NCBI RefSeq assembly: GCF_013149785.1
Contig: NZ_JABEZU010000004.1
Coordinates: forward strand, 85,930-149,929
DNA: 64,000 bases
From: Isoptericola halotolerans
GTDB lineage: Bacteria > Actinomycetota > Actinomycetes > Actinomycetales > Cellulomonadaceae
Reading direction: 5' to 3'
This document shows positions 41,337-52,105 of this stretch, one piece after another. Under the pieces are notes generated by a model that was not told the DNA's origin, ran no database searches, and worked only from the letters and a program-made list of their open reading frames with translations. The stretch's first letter is position 1; each line of letters starts with the position of its first letter. Position numbers and translations under genes: made by a program.

Positions 41337-42788
41337 TCAGCCGTGGTCCCAGAGGACGAGGCGCGCGCCCGGCTCGGACCCCGGCTCGCCGCTCACCGTC
41401 ACGTCGACCGCGCCGCGCCTGGCGTTGGCCGTCCAGACCCGCCAGTGGTCGCCCCACCCGAGCTCTGCCTTGGTGTAGCCCTCCACCGGCTCGACCGCGA
41501 CGATCTCCGCGCCGTCGGTCGGCACCACACGGAACCAGCCGATCCCTCCCACCATCAGGGTGATCGTGTCGACCACCGGCTGCGGCTCCACCGGGGGGTC
41601 GGTCGGCGGGTCGGTCGGGGTGGTCGGCGGTGGGTCGGTCGGTGGCGGGCTGGTCACCGGCGCCGACGGCTCGGCCGGTCGCGTCGGCTCGACCGGTTCC
41701 TGCGTCGGCGGCTGCTCGGGCGCCGTCGCACCCGGCTCCGGGTCGCCGGCAGGATCGTCGGCAGGCTCGTCGGCGGACGGCGTGTCTGCCGCGGGATCGC
41801 GCTCCTGGTCGGGTTCCCGGACCGTCTGCGGCCGGGGGCCTGCGGGATCCTCCGCCGGTGGCGGGGCGGGATCGGACTCCGGCGTCTCCGTCGGCCCGGG
41901 CTGCGTCGGGTCGTCCGTCGGGTCGTCCGTCGGGCCAGGTTCCGACGGCGCGACCGACGGCGCAGCATCCGCCGCGGACGACGGCGGAACGGCGGGCTGC
42001 TCGGCGACCGACGGCGGGGCGGCCGGCGGCGACGGGTCGGCACCGGACCCGACGACGGCCACCGCGGCGACCGCCAGCGCTGCCGCCCCGACGCCGGCGG
42101 CGAGGCCGACCGGCCGGCCGAAGACCTGGCGCAGCCCGCGCAGGACCCACTCGCCGGCGGCGGTCGTCGCCGCCACGACAGTCCCCCACCACGCCAGCAG
42201 CCCGCCGCTCGACGCCGCGGCACCGGCCGCCCCCACGACGACCGGACCTGCGGCACCCGTGACCGCGAGCCCACCCACGAGCAACGGGGCGGTGTCCCGC
42301 AGCGCCCAGCTGGCGTGCCGCACGTCGATGAACGCCCGCATGCAGCCGGCGCACCCGAACAGGTGGTCCTCCAGCTCCTGCCGCCGTCCGGGGCCGAGGT
42401 GGTGACGCACGTAGTCGTGCAGGGCGCCGCGGGTCTGCATGCAGAGCTGCTGCCCGGCACCGCGGGCGTGGGCCGCGGTCAGCGCCCGGGCCAGACGGTC
42501 CTCGGCTGCCCGGAGCCGTCGGACGGCGGCCCGCACGTGGATCCCCGACTCGCGGGCGACGGTCTCGATCGGCCGCTCGAGCACGTGCTGGTCCCACAGG
42601 AGCTGCTGGTCGCCGTGCGGGAGGGTGGCCAGTGCGGTCCGCACGACGTCGGCGTCGACGCTCCCGGCCGCGCCGGGCGCCTCGTCCATGCCGCTCTCGG
42701 AGGCCTGCGTCGCGGCCCGCATGCGCCGGATCGCCTCGTCCGCCGCGCGACTGCTCGACGGGGCGGCACCCTCGTCGCTGGCGGTCAT
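41337..42788 (-). CDS. Sigma-region-4/anti-sigma zinc-finger fusion membrane protein
   Basis: 483 residues from ATG 42788. Residues about 45-100 (TALATLPHGDQQLLWDQHVL then TVARESGIHVRAAVRRLRAA) resemble sigma-70 region 4, but region 2, needed for promoter melting, is absent and there is no room upstream for it. Next comes an anti-sigma zinc finger, HLFGCAGC (H-x3-C-x2-C), then two hydrophobic segments and a third helix near residue 225, a Pro/Thr/Glu-rich stretch of about 170 residues spanning the wall, and a C-terminal beta domain. It could be a membrane-bound anti-sigma factor that mimics or sequesters sigma domains. Convergent with rlmC. Confidence 0.7.
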   Translation of the reverse strand: MTASDEGAAPSSSRAADEAIRRMRAATQASESGMDEAPGAAGSVDADVVRTALATLPHGDQQLLWDQHVLERPIETVARESGIHVRAAVRRLRAAEDRLARALTAAHARGAGQQLCMQTRGALHDYVRHHLGPGRRQELEDHLFGCAGCMRAFIDVRHASWALRDTAPLLVGGLAVTGAAGPVVVGAAGAAASSGGLLAWWGTVVAATTAAGEWVLRGLRQVFGRPVGLAAGVGAAALAVAAVAVVGSGADPSPPAAPPSVAEQPAVPPSSAADAAPSVAPSEPGPTDDPTDDPTQPGPTETPESDPAPPPAEDPAGPRPQTVREPDQERDPAADTPSADEPADDPAGDPEPGATAPEQPPTQEPVEPTRPAEPSAPVTSPPPTDPPPTTPTDPPTDPPVEPQPVVDTITLMVGGIGWFRVVPTDGAEIVAVEPVEGYTKAELGWGDHWRVWTANARRGAVDVTVSGEPGSEPGARLVLWDHG

Positions 42789-42867
42789 GCGGTCCCTCGT
42801 TCCGTGCGTTCACCTGGGCTCTCTCGGCGCGGAGCGCCGCACCGGCGCCATTGTGGCAGCGCACGGA

Positions 42868-42890
42868 CGCCGGGCGGAAATCACCCGGCG
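42868..42890 (-). terminator. Hairpin downstream of ornithine cyclodeaminase gene
   Basis: A perfect 7-bp GC stem (42868-42874 with 42884-42890) and a 9-nt loop lie 31 bp after the stop of the minus-strand gene; no T-run. It also lies in the upstream region of the next minus-strand gene. Confidence 0.35.
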
Positions 42891-42920
42891 CCCGTCGGCC
42901 CTGCTTGGAACGCAGGCTCC

Positions 42921-43988
42921 TCAGACCTGCGGCTGCAGCGCCTCCGCGGCGACCAGCGACCAGAGGTCCTTGGGGTCGGTCGGCTCGGCGATCAGGTCGA
43001 CCTGCTGCAGGAGCTCGCCGGCAGCAGGGTCGGCGAGGACCGCGGCGTGGACGTAGCGCAGGGCGGTCCAGTCCTCGACGGCGAACCCGACGGAGTCGAA
43101 CACGGTCACCTGGTCGCCGTTGGTCCGCCCGGGGGCGTCCCCGGTGAGGATCTGCCACAGCTCGGTGAGCTCGGAGTCCGCCGGGAGCTGCTGGATCTCG
43201 CCCTCGATGCGGGTCTGCGGCTCGTACTCGACGACGACGGCGGTCCCGGGCGCGGTGAGGATGCTCGCCTCGAGCTCGGTCTTGCCCGGGCAGTCACCAC
43301 CGATGGCGTTGATGTGGACGCCGGGGGCGGCGTCGGCGAGCATCGCGTGGGTGAGCACCGTGGCGTTGCGCTTGTCCGCGGTGCAGGTGGTGATGACGTC
43401 GGCGCCGCGGACGGCGTCGGCGGCGCTGGTCGCGTCGTGCACCTCGAAGCCGAGGCTGCGGGCGTTGCGCACCAGCTTCTCGCGGGCGGCGGGGTCCACG
43501 TCCCAGGCACGGAGCCGGTTGATGCCCAGGGCGGAGCGCATCCCGAGCGCCTGGAACTCGGCCTGGCTGCCGGTGCCGATCAGTGCGAGCGTCCGGGAGT
43601 CCTTCCGGGCGAGCGTGCGCGCGGCGAGGGCCGACGTCGCGGCGGTGCGCAGCGCGGTGAGGAGCGTCATCTCCGCGACGAAGGTGGGGTAGCCGTTGTG
43701 CACGTCGGCCAGCACCCCGAACGCGGTGACGGTCTGGAAGCCACGCTGCGGGTTCACGGGGTGACCGTTGACGTACTTGAAGCCGTACGTCGCGCCGTCG
43801 GAGGTCGGCATGAGCTCGATGACGCCCTCCGCGGAGTGCGAGGCGATGCGGGGACGCTTGTCGAGGTCGGGCCAGCGACGGAAGTCGGCGGCGAGCGCGT
43901 CGGTGAGCTCGCCGATGATCCGCTCCGGGCCGCGCTCGGCGATCCAGCGGGCGGCGGCGGGGACGTCCAGCAGGTCGACGGTGGTCAT
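42921..43988 (-). CDS. Ornithine cyclodeaminase
   Basis: 355 residues from ATG 43988, overlapping the upstream stop (ATGA). Member of the ornithine cyclodeaminase/mu-crystallin family: substrate-binding GFKYVNGHPVN near residue 70, a Rossmann motif LALIGTGSQAEFQALG, and GVHINAIGGDCPGKTELE with the catalytic Asp. It converts L-ornithine to L-proline and ammonia with NAD+ as recycled cofactor. Co-translated with a DDAH/arginine-dihydrolase-like enzyme that would supply ornithine or citrulline, and facing a Lrp-family regulator, which points to arginine catabolism to proline. Confidence 0.88.
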   Translation of the reverse strand: MTTVDLLDVPAAARWIAERGPERIIGELTDALAADFRRWPDLDKRPRIASHSAEGVIELMPTSDGATYGFKYVNGHPVNPQRGFQTVTAFGVLADVHNGYPTFVAEMTLLTALRTAATSALAARTLARKDSRTLALIGTGSQAEFQALGMRSALGINRLRAWDVDPAAREKLVRNARSLGFEVHDATSAADAVRGADVITTCTADKRNATVLTHAMLADAAPGVHINAIGGDCPGKTELEASILTAPGTAVVVEYEPQTRIEGEIQQLPADSELTELWQILTGDAPGRTNGDQVTVFDSVGFAVEDWTALRYVHAAVLADPAAGELLQQVDLIAEPTDPKDLWSLVAAEALQPQV

Positions 43989-44932
43989 GCGCGGGCCTCC
44001 TTCGCGCTCTGCGGGACGGTGGGGCTTGGTGCGGGGCGCAGCTCGAGGGTGCAGCACTTGACCGAGCCGCCTCCCTTGAGGAGCTCAGAGAGGTCGATGC
44101 CGACGGGCTCGAAGCCGCGCCCGCGCAGGGAGGCGTGCATGCCGGTGGCCCGGTCGGACAGGAACACGTGCCGGCCGTCGCTGACCGCGTTGAGGCCGAG
44201 GACGACGGCGTCCTCCTCCGTCGCCTCGATCGCGTCCGGGTAGCGCTCGCGCAGCACAGCCTGCGACTCCGGGGTGAAGGCCTCCGGGAAGAAGGCGATC
44301 TCGGCGCGGGTGCCGCCGTCGGACCTGGTGCCGGCCGGGCTGAGCACCGCGAGCGCGGTGTCGAGGTGGTAGAAGCGCGGGTCGACGAGCTCGAGCGTGA
44401 CGACCTCGACGTCGAGCCGGGCGGCGACCTCGGCGTGCGCGGCGCGGGTGGTGCGGAAGCCGGTGCCGGCGAGCATGACCTCCCCGTCCCAGAGCAGGTC
44501 GCCCTCGCCCTCGTTGCGCTCGGCCGCCTGGCCGAGGCTGGTGACGCCGCGGGCCGGCCCGGAGGCGTTCAGCCAGGACTCGTAGGCGGTGCCCTCGGGC
44601 TGACGCTCGGGGTGGGTGAAGCGAGCGGCGAGCGCCTTGCCGCCGACGACGATGCCGCCGTTGGCCGCGTAGACCATGTCGGGCAGGCCGGGTACCGGGG
44701 AGATGACGTCGACGATGTGGCCGCGGCTCTCGTAGGCGGCCTTGAGCGCCTGCCACTGCACGACGGCGTGGCCGGCGTCGACGGGCACGGTGACGTCCAT
44801 CCACGGGTTGATCGCGTACACCACGTCGAAGTGGACGGGCGGGCACATGAGGAAGCGGCGCGGGGTGGCCGTGCGCGCCCGGGTGGGCTGCAGGGCGGTC
44901 GCCGGAGGGGTGGCGGGTGTGAGCAACGTCAT
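43985..44932 (-). CDS. DDAH/arginine-dihydrolase-like guanidino hydrolase
   Basis: 315 residues from ATG 44932. A pentein-fold amidino hydrolase: substrate loop VYAANGGIV, acidic GEGDLLWDG, the catalytic His in RFYHLDTALAVL and the nucleophilic Cys near the C-terminus in GGGSVKCCTLEL. Annotated homologues are called dimethylargininases, but the pairing with ornithine cyclodeaminase recalls the cyanobacterial arginine dihydrolase-ornithine cyclodeaminase (ArgZ/AgrE) system, in which arginine goes directly to ornithine. Product (citrulline versus ornithine) cannot be decided from sequence reading alone. Confidence 0.82.
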   Translation of the reverse strand: MTLLTPATPPATALQPTRARTATPRRFLMCPPVHFDVVYAINPWMDVTVPVDAGHAVVQWQALKAAYESRGHIVDVISPVPGLPDMVYAANGGIVVGGKALAARFTHPERQPEGTAYESWLNASGPARGVTSLGQAAERNEGEGDLLWDGEVMLAGTGFRTTRAAHAEVAARLDVEVVTLELVDPRFYHLDTALAVLSPAGTRSDGGTRAEIAFFPEAFTPESQAVLRERYPDAIEATEEDAVVLGLNAVSDGRHVFLSDRATGMHASLRGRGFEPVGIDLSELLKGGGSVKCCTLELRPAPSPTVPQSAKEARA

Positions 44933-44950
44933 GGCGCGACGCTAGGGGGC

Positions 44951-45030
44951 GACTCGTTCCGCATCTTGTTACGAATCTTGCGTGCGAGCCCCAGGATCAG
45001 CATGATTCGTTACCCTTGTCACAACGAAGC
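44951..45030. promoter_or_regulatory. Lrp-type intergenic operator region
   Basis: Between divergent genes, ACGAATC (44971-44977) and GATTCGT (45004-45010) form an inverted repeat 33 bp apart, and TTCGTT (45007-45012) pairs with AACGAA (45024-45029). Multiple phased AT-containing half-sites are typical of Lrp/AsnC regulators acting on a divergent target. Confidence 0.5.
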
Positions 45031-45054
45031 GCCGCCCTGCTGGAGGAGACCGCC

Positions 45055-45498
45055 GTGGACGACATCAACCGCCGGATCGTGGGCCTCCTGCTGCGGGACG
45101 GGAGGGCCTCCTTCGCGGAGATCGGCGAGACCGTGGGGCTCTCGGCGCCGGCCGTGAAGCGCCGGGTCGACCGCATGCAGGCCCGTGGCGAGATCTCCGG
45201 CTTCACGGTGCGGGTCTCGCCGGAGCAGCTCGGCTGGCGCATCGAGGCCTACGTGGAGATCTTCTGCCGCGGGAACATCTCGCCCGCGGCGCTGGAGCGC
45301 GACTTCGGCTCGATCCCCGAGGTGGTCCGCGTGGACACCATCACCGGGGAGGCGGACGCCCTGGTGCAGATCATGGCGGACTCGATGGCGGACGTGGAGC
45401 GGATCGTCGAGTCGTTCCGGGTCGGGGCCCGGGTGGACAAGACCCGCACCGCGATCGTCATGTCCCGGGTCATCGACCGCCCGGTGCGCGCCGACTGA
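45055..45498 (+). CDS. Lrp/AsnC-family transcriptional regulator
   Basis: 147 residues from GTG 45055, chosen for the preceding TGGAGGAG at good spacing. N-terminal helix-turn-helix (DDINRRIVGLLLRDGRASFA, then GLSAPAVKRRVDRM) and C-terminal RAM ligand-binding domain (about 65-140). Divergently transcribed from the arginine-catabolic pair; the same arrangement, a Lrp regulator facing a DDAH-like gene and ornithine-degrading genes, occurs in mycobacteria. Likely activated by arginine or ornithine (inference). Confidence 0.9.
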   Translation: MDDINRRIVGLLLRDGRASFAEIGETVGLSAPAVKRRVDRMQARGEISGFTVRVSPEQLGWRIEAYVEIFCRGNISPAALERDFGSIPEVVRVDTITGEADALVQIMADSMADVERIVESFRVGARVDKTRTAIVMSRVIDRPVRAD

Positions 45499-45510
45499 CC
45501 CGAGCCCCAC

Positions 45511-45586
45511 GTGTTGTGGGCGCGATTCCTGGGCCAGATATGCCCCCGCAAGGGGCATATCGGGCCAGGAATCGCGCCCACAACAC
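45511..45586. repeat. 76-bp palindrome between convergent genes
   Basis: Outer arms 45511-45532 and 45565-45586 are 22 bp and perfectly complementary; inner arms 45537-45546 and 45552-45561 pair over 10 bp with a 5-nt loop, with a small internal bulge. It occupies most of the gap between the Lrp gene and the convergent nucleotidase gene. It could terminate both transcripts, but it is much longer than needed and lacks T-runs. Confidence 0.85.
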
Positions 45587-45609
45587 TCGTGGTCGATCGG
45601 TGACTCAGG

Positions 45610-47907
45610 TCAGGGCTGGAGCGTCCAGGGGCCCCACGGCGAGGTGCCGGGCCGCTGGTTGCGGGTCCACCACTGCGCCTCGTAGAGCGAACCGTCGTGC
45701 TCGACGACGTCGCCGGCGGTGAAGATCCGCGACCGCGTCCACACGGCGGTGCCGTCAGCGGTCTCGGCGATCTCCTGCCACGAGCCCCAGGGCGAGGTGC
45801 CGGGCTTCTCCTGCGTCCACCACGACGCCTCGTACAGCGCCCCCTTGTGCGTCACCCGGTCGCCCGTCGTGTACACGGCGCCCCGCTCCCACTCGGCAGG
45901 GGACGACGAGCCGGCCTCGACGGTACCGACCACGATCTCGGTGCCGGTCGCCTCGCCGACCAGGCGGAGCGTGCCGGTCTCCGCCGGCAGGGTGAGCTCG
46001 ACGGACGCCGTGCCCACCTCGTCGTACGGCGCGTTGCCGACGGTGGAGTCGACGGCGAAGCGCCCGAGCTCCGTGCCGTCCAGCGTCACCACGAGCTCGT
46101 CGTCCGTGATGTCGGCAGCGGTGGACATCGACCAGGACGAGACCTCGAACGCGACGTCGGTGCCTGCCGTGAGCTCCGAGCCCTCGGCGAACGACACCCC
46201 GACGGCCCGCTGGCTCGCGTCCACGGCGAGCGGCTCGTCGGCCGCGAACTCGGCCATGTAGTCGACGAAGGCCGACAGGTCGATCTTGCCGGTGTCGCGC
46301 GTCCCGCTGCCCTCGGCGAAGACGCGGAAGTTGTCGCCGCCCGAGGCGAGGAACGAGTTCACCGTCACCGAGTACGAGGCGTCGAGCTCGACGGCGTCGC
46401 CGTCGAGCCACATGCCGGTGATCCGGTCACCCTCGGCGCGCGCCGGGTCGTAGGTGTAGGTGAAGCCCTCGGAGACGCCGAGCCGCAGGAACGGCCGCGA
46501 CGGGACGTTGCCGGCCGAGTCCCGCTGCCACTGCTGCTCGAGCGCGGTCTTGACCTGCTCGCCGGTGAGCTGCATGTTGACCAGGGTGTTGGCGAACGGC
46601 TGCACCGCGGCGGCCTGCTTGTACGTCACGGTCCGGGGGAAGTCTGCCGTGTTGTCGCCGGTGAGGTCGGCCCGCAGCCCGCCCGGGTTCATGAACGCGA
46701 TCTGCGCGGCGCCCGACTCCTGCGGTGCGGTGGCCCAGCGCTGCACCTCGGCGACCAGGTTGCCGAGGGTGGACTCCCCACCGCGGTTCTCGGTGCGGAC
46801 CGGGTTGCCCTGCGCGTCCGTGGCGGTGAGCTGGGCGCGGTTGAAGACCCCGGCCACCTCACCGAGGGGTGCGGCACCGAGCTCGTCGGCGACCTCGACG
46901 GCGTCCGCGACGATCTGCGCGACCTCGGGGTCGGCCGGGTAGTTGCCCAGCAGGGGCAGCACGTCGGTCTCCAGACCCAGGACCTCGCCGGAGTCCGGGT
47001 CCACCGAGAACACGATCTGGTTCAGGTTGATGCCGTACTCGCCGCCGGAGACCACCGGACGCTCGGTCACGGCCCGGTCGGCCCAGTCGGCCACCGGGAC
47101 ACGGCAGTCGTACTCGAGGTGGGTGTGGCCCGACATGATCGCGTCGACGTCGCCGTCGATGCGGGTGATCGTGTCGCCGAAGGTGCCCTCGGTGATGTTG
47201 GCGCAGTCGTCGACGGCGGCACCCTCGTGGATGAGCGCCACGACGAGGTCCACGCCCTGGGCGCGCAGCTCGTCGGCCTCGGCGTTGACGGCGTCGGCGA
47301 TGTCGGTGAACTCCAGGCCCTCGATGCCGGCCGGGCTCACGAGGAACGGCATGTCCTCGGTGAGCGCGCCGACGAACCCGACCTCCACGCCGTCGATCTC
47401 CGTGACCCAGGACGGCGGGGTCGCGTGCTCGCCGGTGTCGGCGTCGACGATGTTGGCCGCGATGTACTGCCACTCCGCGCCGCCGTAGGGGTTGTCCTCG
47501 GCGTCGTAGGGGGCCATGATCCGGCCCGTCAGGTCGTCGAACCCGAGGTCGAGCTCGTGGTTGCCGACCGCCGAGACGTCGAGGCCCGCAGCGTTGAGGG
47601 CGTCGATCGTCGGCTTGTCCTGCTGGATGAACGACTCGAAGGTCGACGCCCCGAGGACGTCACCGGCCGAGGCGAACACCGTGTTCGGGTTCTCCGAGCG
47701 CAGCTGGTTCACGGCACCGGCGAGCACGGCGGCCCCGGCGGCGCCGCCGAAGGTGTCCTCGAGGATGCGGCCGTGGAAGTCGTTGGTCTGGAGGATCTGG
47801 ATGTCGACCGGGTCGGCGGCCTGGGCAGGCAGCGCACCGACGGCGACACCCGCGAGCGCGAGGCCGAGCGTCGTGGCTCCGGCCACCTGCTTGCGCATGG
47901 TCTGCAT
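45610..47907 (-). CDS. Secreted 5'-nucleotidase/metallophosphatase with two chitin-binding modules
   Basis: 765 residues from ATG 47907 (a second ATG three codons later is possible). Signal peptide ends at QAADP. N-terminal calcineurin-like metallophosphatase domain with QTNDFHGRI, GNHELDLGFD and GHTHLEYD, then the 5'-nucleotidase C-terminal substrate domain (about 350-545), a beta domain, and two CBM5/12-type modules at the end (about 660-765; VYTTGDRVTHKGALYEASWW and FTAGDVVEHDGSLYEAQWW). It would hydrolyse extracellular nucleotides and the modules would hold it on chitin or wall polymers. Transcribed alone. Confidence 0.9.
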   Translation of the reverse strand: MQTMRKQVAGATTLGLALAGVAVGALPAQAADPVDIQILQTNDFHGRILEDTFGGAAGAAVLAGAVNQLRSENPNTVFASAGDVLGASTFESFIQQDKPTIDALNAAGLDVSAVGNHELDLGFDDLTGRIMAPYDAEDNPYGGAEWQYIAANIVDADTGEHATPPSWVTEIDGVEVGFVGALTEDMPFLVSPAGIEGLEFTDIADAVNAEADELRAQGVDLVVALIHEGAAVDDCANITEGTFGDTITRIDGDVDAIMSGHTHLEYDCRVPVADWADRAVTERPVVSGGEYGINLNQIVFSVDPDSGEVLGLETDVLPLLGNYPADPEVAQIVADAVEVADELGAAPLGEVAGVFNRAQLTATDAQGNPVRTENRGGESTLGNLVAEVQRWATAPQESGAAQIAFMNPGGLRADLTGDNTADFPRTVTYKQAAAVQPFANTLVNMQLTGEQVKTALEQQWQRDSAGNVPSRPFLRLGVSEGFTYTYDPARAEGDRITGMWLDGDAVELDASYSVTVNSFLASGGDNFRVFAEGSGTRDTGKIDLSAFVDYMAEFAADEPLAVDASQRAVGVSFAEGSELTAGTDVAFEVSSWSMSTAADITDDELVVTLDGTELGRFAVDSTVGNAPYDEVGTASVELTLPAETGTLRLVGEATGTEIVVGTVEAGSSSPAEWERGAVYTTGDRVTHKGALYEASWWTQEKPGTSPWGSWQEIAETADGTAVWTRSRIFTAGDVVEHDGSLYEAQWWTRNQRPGTSPWGPWTLQP

Positions 47908-48003
47908 GTGTGAGTTCTCCCACTGTTCGAGTTGGATGAAATCACAGTAGCCAGGCAGACCGACCGACGGGCACCGAGCGGGTAACGATCAGGGAAACTG
48001 CGG

Positions 48004-48390
48004 TCAGCGCTCCGGGTCTCCGGGGATCCGCGCCGGTGCGGTGAGGTGCCCCGTGCGGCGCAGCCACCACTCGACGAGCACCGTGGTGAACGGCGGGACG
48101 GCGGCGGCGAGCGCGACGAGCGTGCGCCAGATGCCCCAGCGGTACTGCACGGCCACGATCAGGGCCACCACCCCGTAGGCGACGAAGGCCCCGCCGTGCA
48201 GGCGCCCGAACAGCCAGACGCCGGCGTCGGTGGTGCCGGTGACGTGCTTGAGGAACATCCCCACCAGCAGGCCCGCCCAGGTGAACGCCTCGATCCAGGC
48301 GACGACGGCGAAGAGGCGGCCGAGGCCCGACAGCGGGGGTCGGGAGTCGGGTCGGGTCGCGGCGGGCCGGGCGGCAGCGGGCGCGGACAT
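48004..48390 (-). CDS. DUF3817 integral membrane protein
   Basis: 128 residues from ATG 48390, with GGAAGG upstream. Three transmembrane helices with the DUF3817 features FAVVAWIEAFTWAGLLVGMF, GRLHGGAFVAYGVVALIVAV and a conserved W-rich C-terminal end. Small actinomycete family of unknown function, often a solitary gene. No operon partner is close enough to matter. Confidence 0.8.
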   Translation of the reverse strand: MSAPAAARPAATRPDSRPPLSGLGRLFAVVAWIEAFTWAGLLVGMFLKHVTGTTDAGVWLFGRLHGGAFVAYGVVALIVAVQYRWGIWRTLVALAAAVPPFTTVLVEWWLRRTGHLTAPARIPGDPER

Positions 48391-48458
48391 GCAGGGGTCC
48401 TTCCAGGGCGGGTGGGGTCACCGGGTCCAACGCCTGACCACCCGCCCCGGTTCCCGGC

Positions 48459-49196
48459 TCAGCGCTGCGCGGCCGGTCGCACCACGATCTCGTTGACGTC
48501 GACGTCGTCCGGCTGGGCGACCGCGAAGGCGACCGCTCGTGCCACGGCCCCCGCCGGGATGCTGGCCGCCCGGTAGGTCTCCATCGCCGACGCGGCGAGC
48601 GGGTCCGTGATGTGGTCTGCCAGCTCGCTCTCCACGACGCCCGGGGAGATCGTGGTGACTCGGATGCTCGGGTCGGACTCCTGACGGAGACCTTCCGTGA
48701 GTGCCCAGGCCGCGTACTTGGTGGCCGAGTAGACGGCCGAGGTGGGCACGACCTGGTGAGCGCCGATCGAGGCGACGGTCACCACGTGCCCGCCGCCCTG
48801 GGCCCGGAAGTGCGGCAGGACGGCCGCGACACCGTGCAGGAGGCCACGGACGTTGACGTCGAGCATGCGGTCCCACTCGTCGACCAGCAACGCGTCGAGC
48901 CGCGACAGGAGCATCACGCCGGCGTTGCCGACCAGCACGTCGAGGCGGCCCCGGTCCGCCACGACGGCGTCGACCACCGCGGCGAACGCCTCGCGGTCGG
49001 TCACGTCGAGCTCACGCGCCTCGGCGCTGTGCCCGTCGGCCTGCAGCTCGGCGACGACGGCGTCGAGGCGGTCGGTGCGCCGGGCGGCCAGGACCACGTG
49101 GTGGCCGGCGGTGGCGAGGGTGCGGGCGGTGGCCTCGCCGATGCCGCTGCTCGCACCGGTGACCAGGATCGTCAGGGATGTCGTGTGCTGTGTCAT
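48459..49196 (-). CDS. Short-chain dehydrogenase/reductase
   Basis: 245 residues from ATG 49196. Classical SDR: cofactor motif TGASSGIG (14-21), NAGVM, and the catalytic YSATK with an upstream Ser (VASIGAHQV). Arg residues after the second strand (AARRTDR) suggest NADPH. Divergent from the MmyB-like regulator whose start lies 102 bp away, a common arrangement in actinomycetes in which the regulator controls the reductase. Substrate unknown. Confidence 0.9.
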   Translation of the reverse strand: MTQHTTSLTILVTGASSGIGEATARTLATAGHHVVLAARRTDRLDAVVAELQADGHSAEARELDVTDREAFAAVVDAVVADRGRLDVLVGNAGVMLLSRLDALLVDEWDRMLDVNVRGLLHGVAAVLPHFRAQGGGHVVTVASIGAHQVVPTSAVYSATKYAAWALTEGLRQESDPSIRVTTISPGVVESELADHITDPLAASAMETYRAASIPAGAVARAVAFAVAQPDDVDVNEIVVRPAAQR

Positions 49197-50047
49197 GTCC
49201 TCGACCCTGCCCGCCGCGGCGCCACCCCGGAAGGCCGCGCCGTTCCTGGGAGCAGCACACCCTCCCTGCACCGACCGGCCCGACCTACGCTCGGAACCAT
49301 GACCGCGACCCCGCTCGGCGACTACCTGCGTGCCCGGCGCGACCAGGTGCGCCCCGACGACGTCGGGATCCCGACCGTCGGGGTCCGCCGCGTCCCCGGG
49401 CTGCGCCGCGAGGAGGTCGCGACGACGGCCGGCGTCAGCGTCGACTACTACGTCCGGCTGGAGCAGGGCCGCGAGCGCCACCCCTCCGCCGCGGTGCTGG
49501 ACGCGCTGGCCCAGGCGCTGCAGCTCGACGACGACGCCCGCCTTCACCTGTACCGCCTCGCCGGTCTCGCTCCGGTCCCGGCGCGGACGACGTCACCGGA
49601 GCGGGTCGACCCGGGGCTGCTGGACCTGATGGAGCGGTGGCCGGACACCCCGGCCCTCGTCCTGGGACGCGCCCACGACGTGCTGGCGGCCAACGCCCTG
49701 GCGCGCGCGCTGTTCGGCGGGTTCCGTCCTGGCGCGAACCTGCTCGACACGGTGTTCCTCGACCCGGCCGCGCGCTCGTTCTACGTCGACTGGGAGCGGG
49801 CCGCCGCCGGCACGGTCGCCGGGTTCCGCCTCCTGCACGGCACCTTCCCGCACGACCCTCGCATCGCCGAGGTGCTGCGCACGGTCCTCGACCGGAGCCC
49901 TGAGCTGGCCGACCGGTGGGCCCGCCATGACGCCCGCGGCAAGAGCCACGAGACCAAGAGGCTGCACCACCCCGAGGTGGGCGAGCTGGCCCTGCGGATG
50001 CAGGCGTTCGACGTGCGCTCGGCCCCGGGCCAGCAGCTCGTCGTCTA

Positions 50048-52093
<2,046 letters not shown>

Positions 52094-52105
52094 GCCGTCA
52101 GCGTG

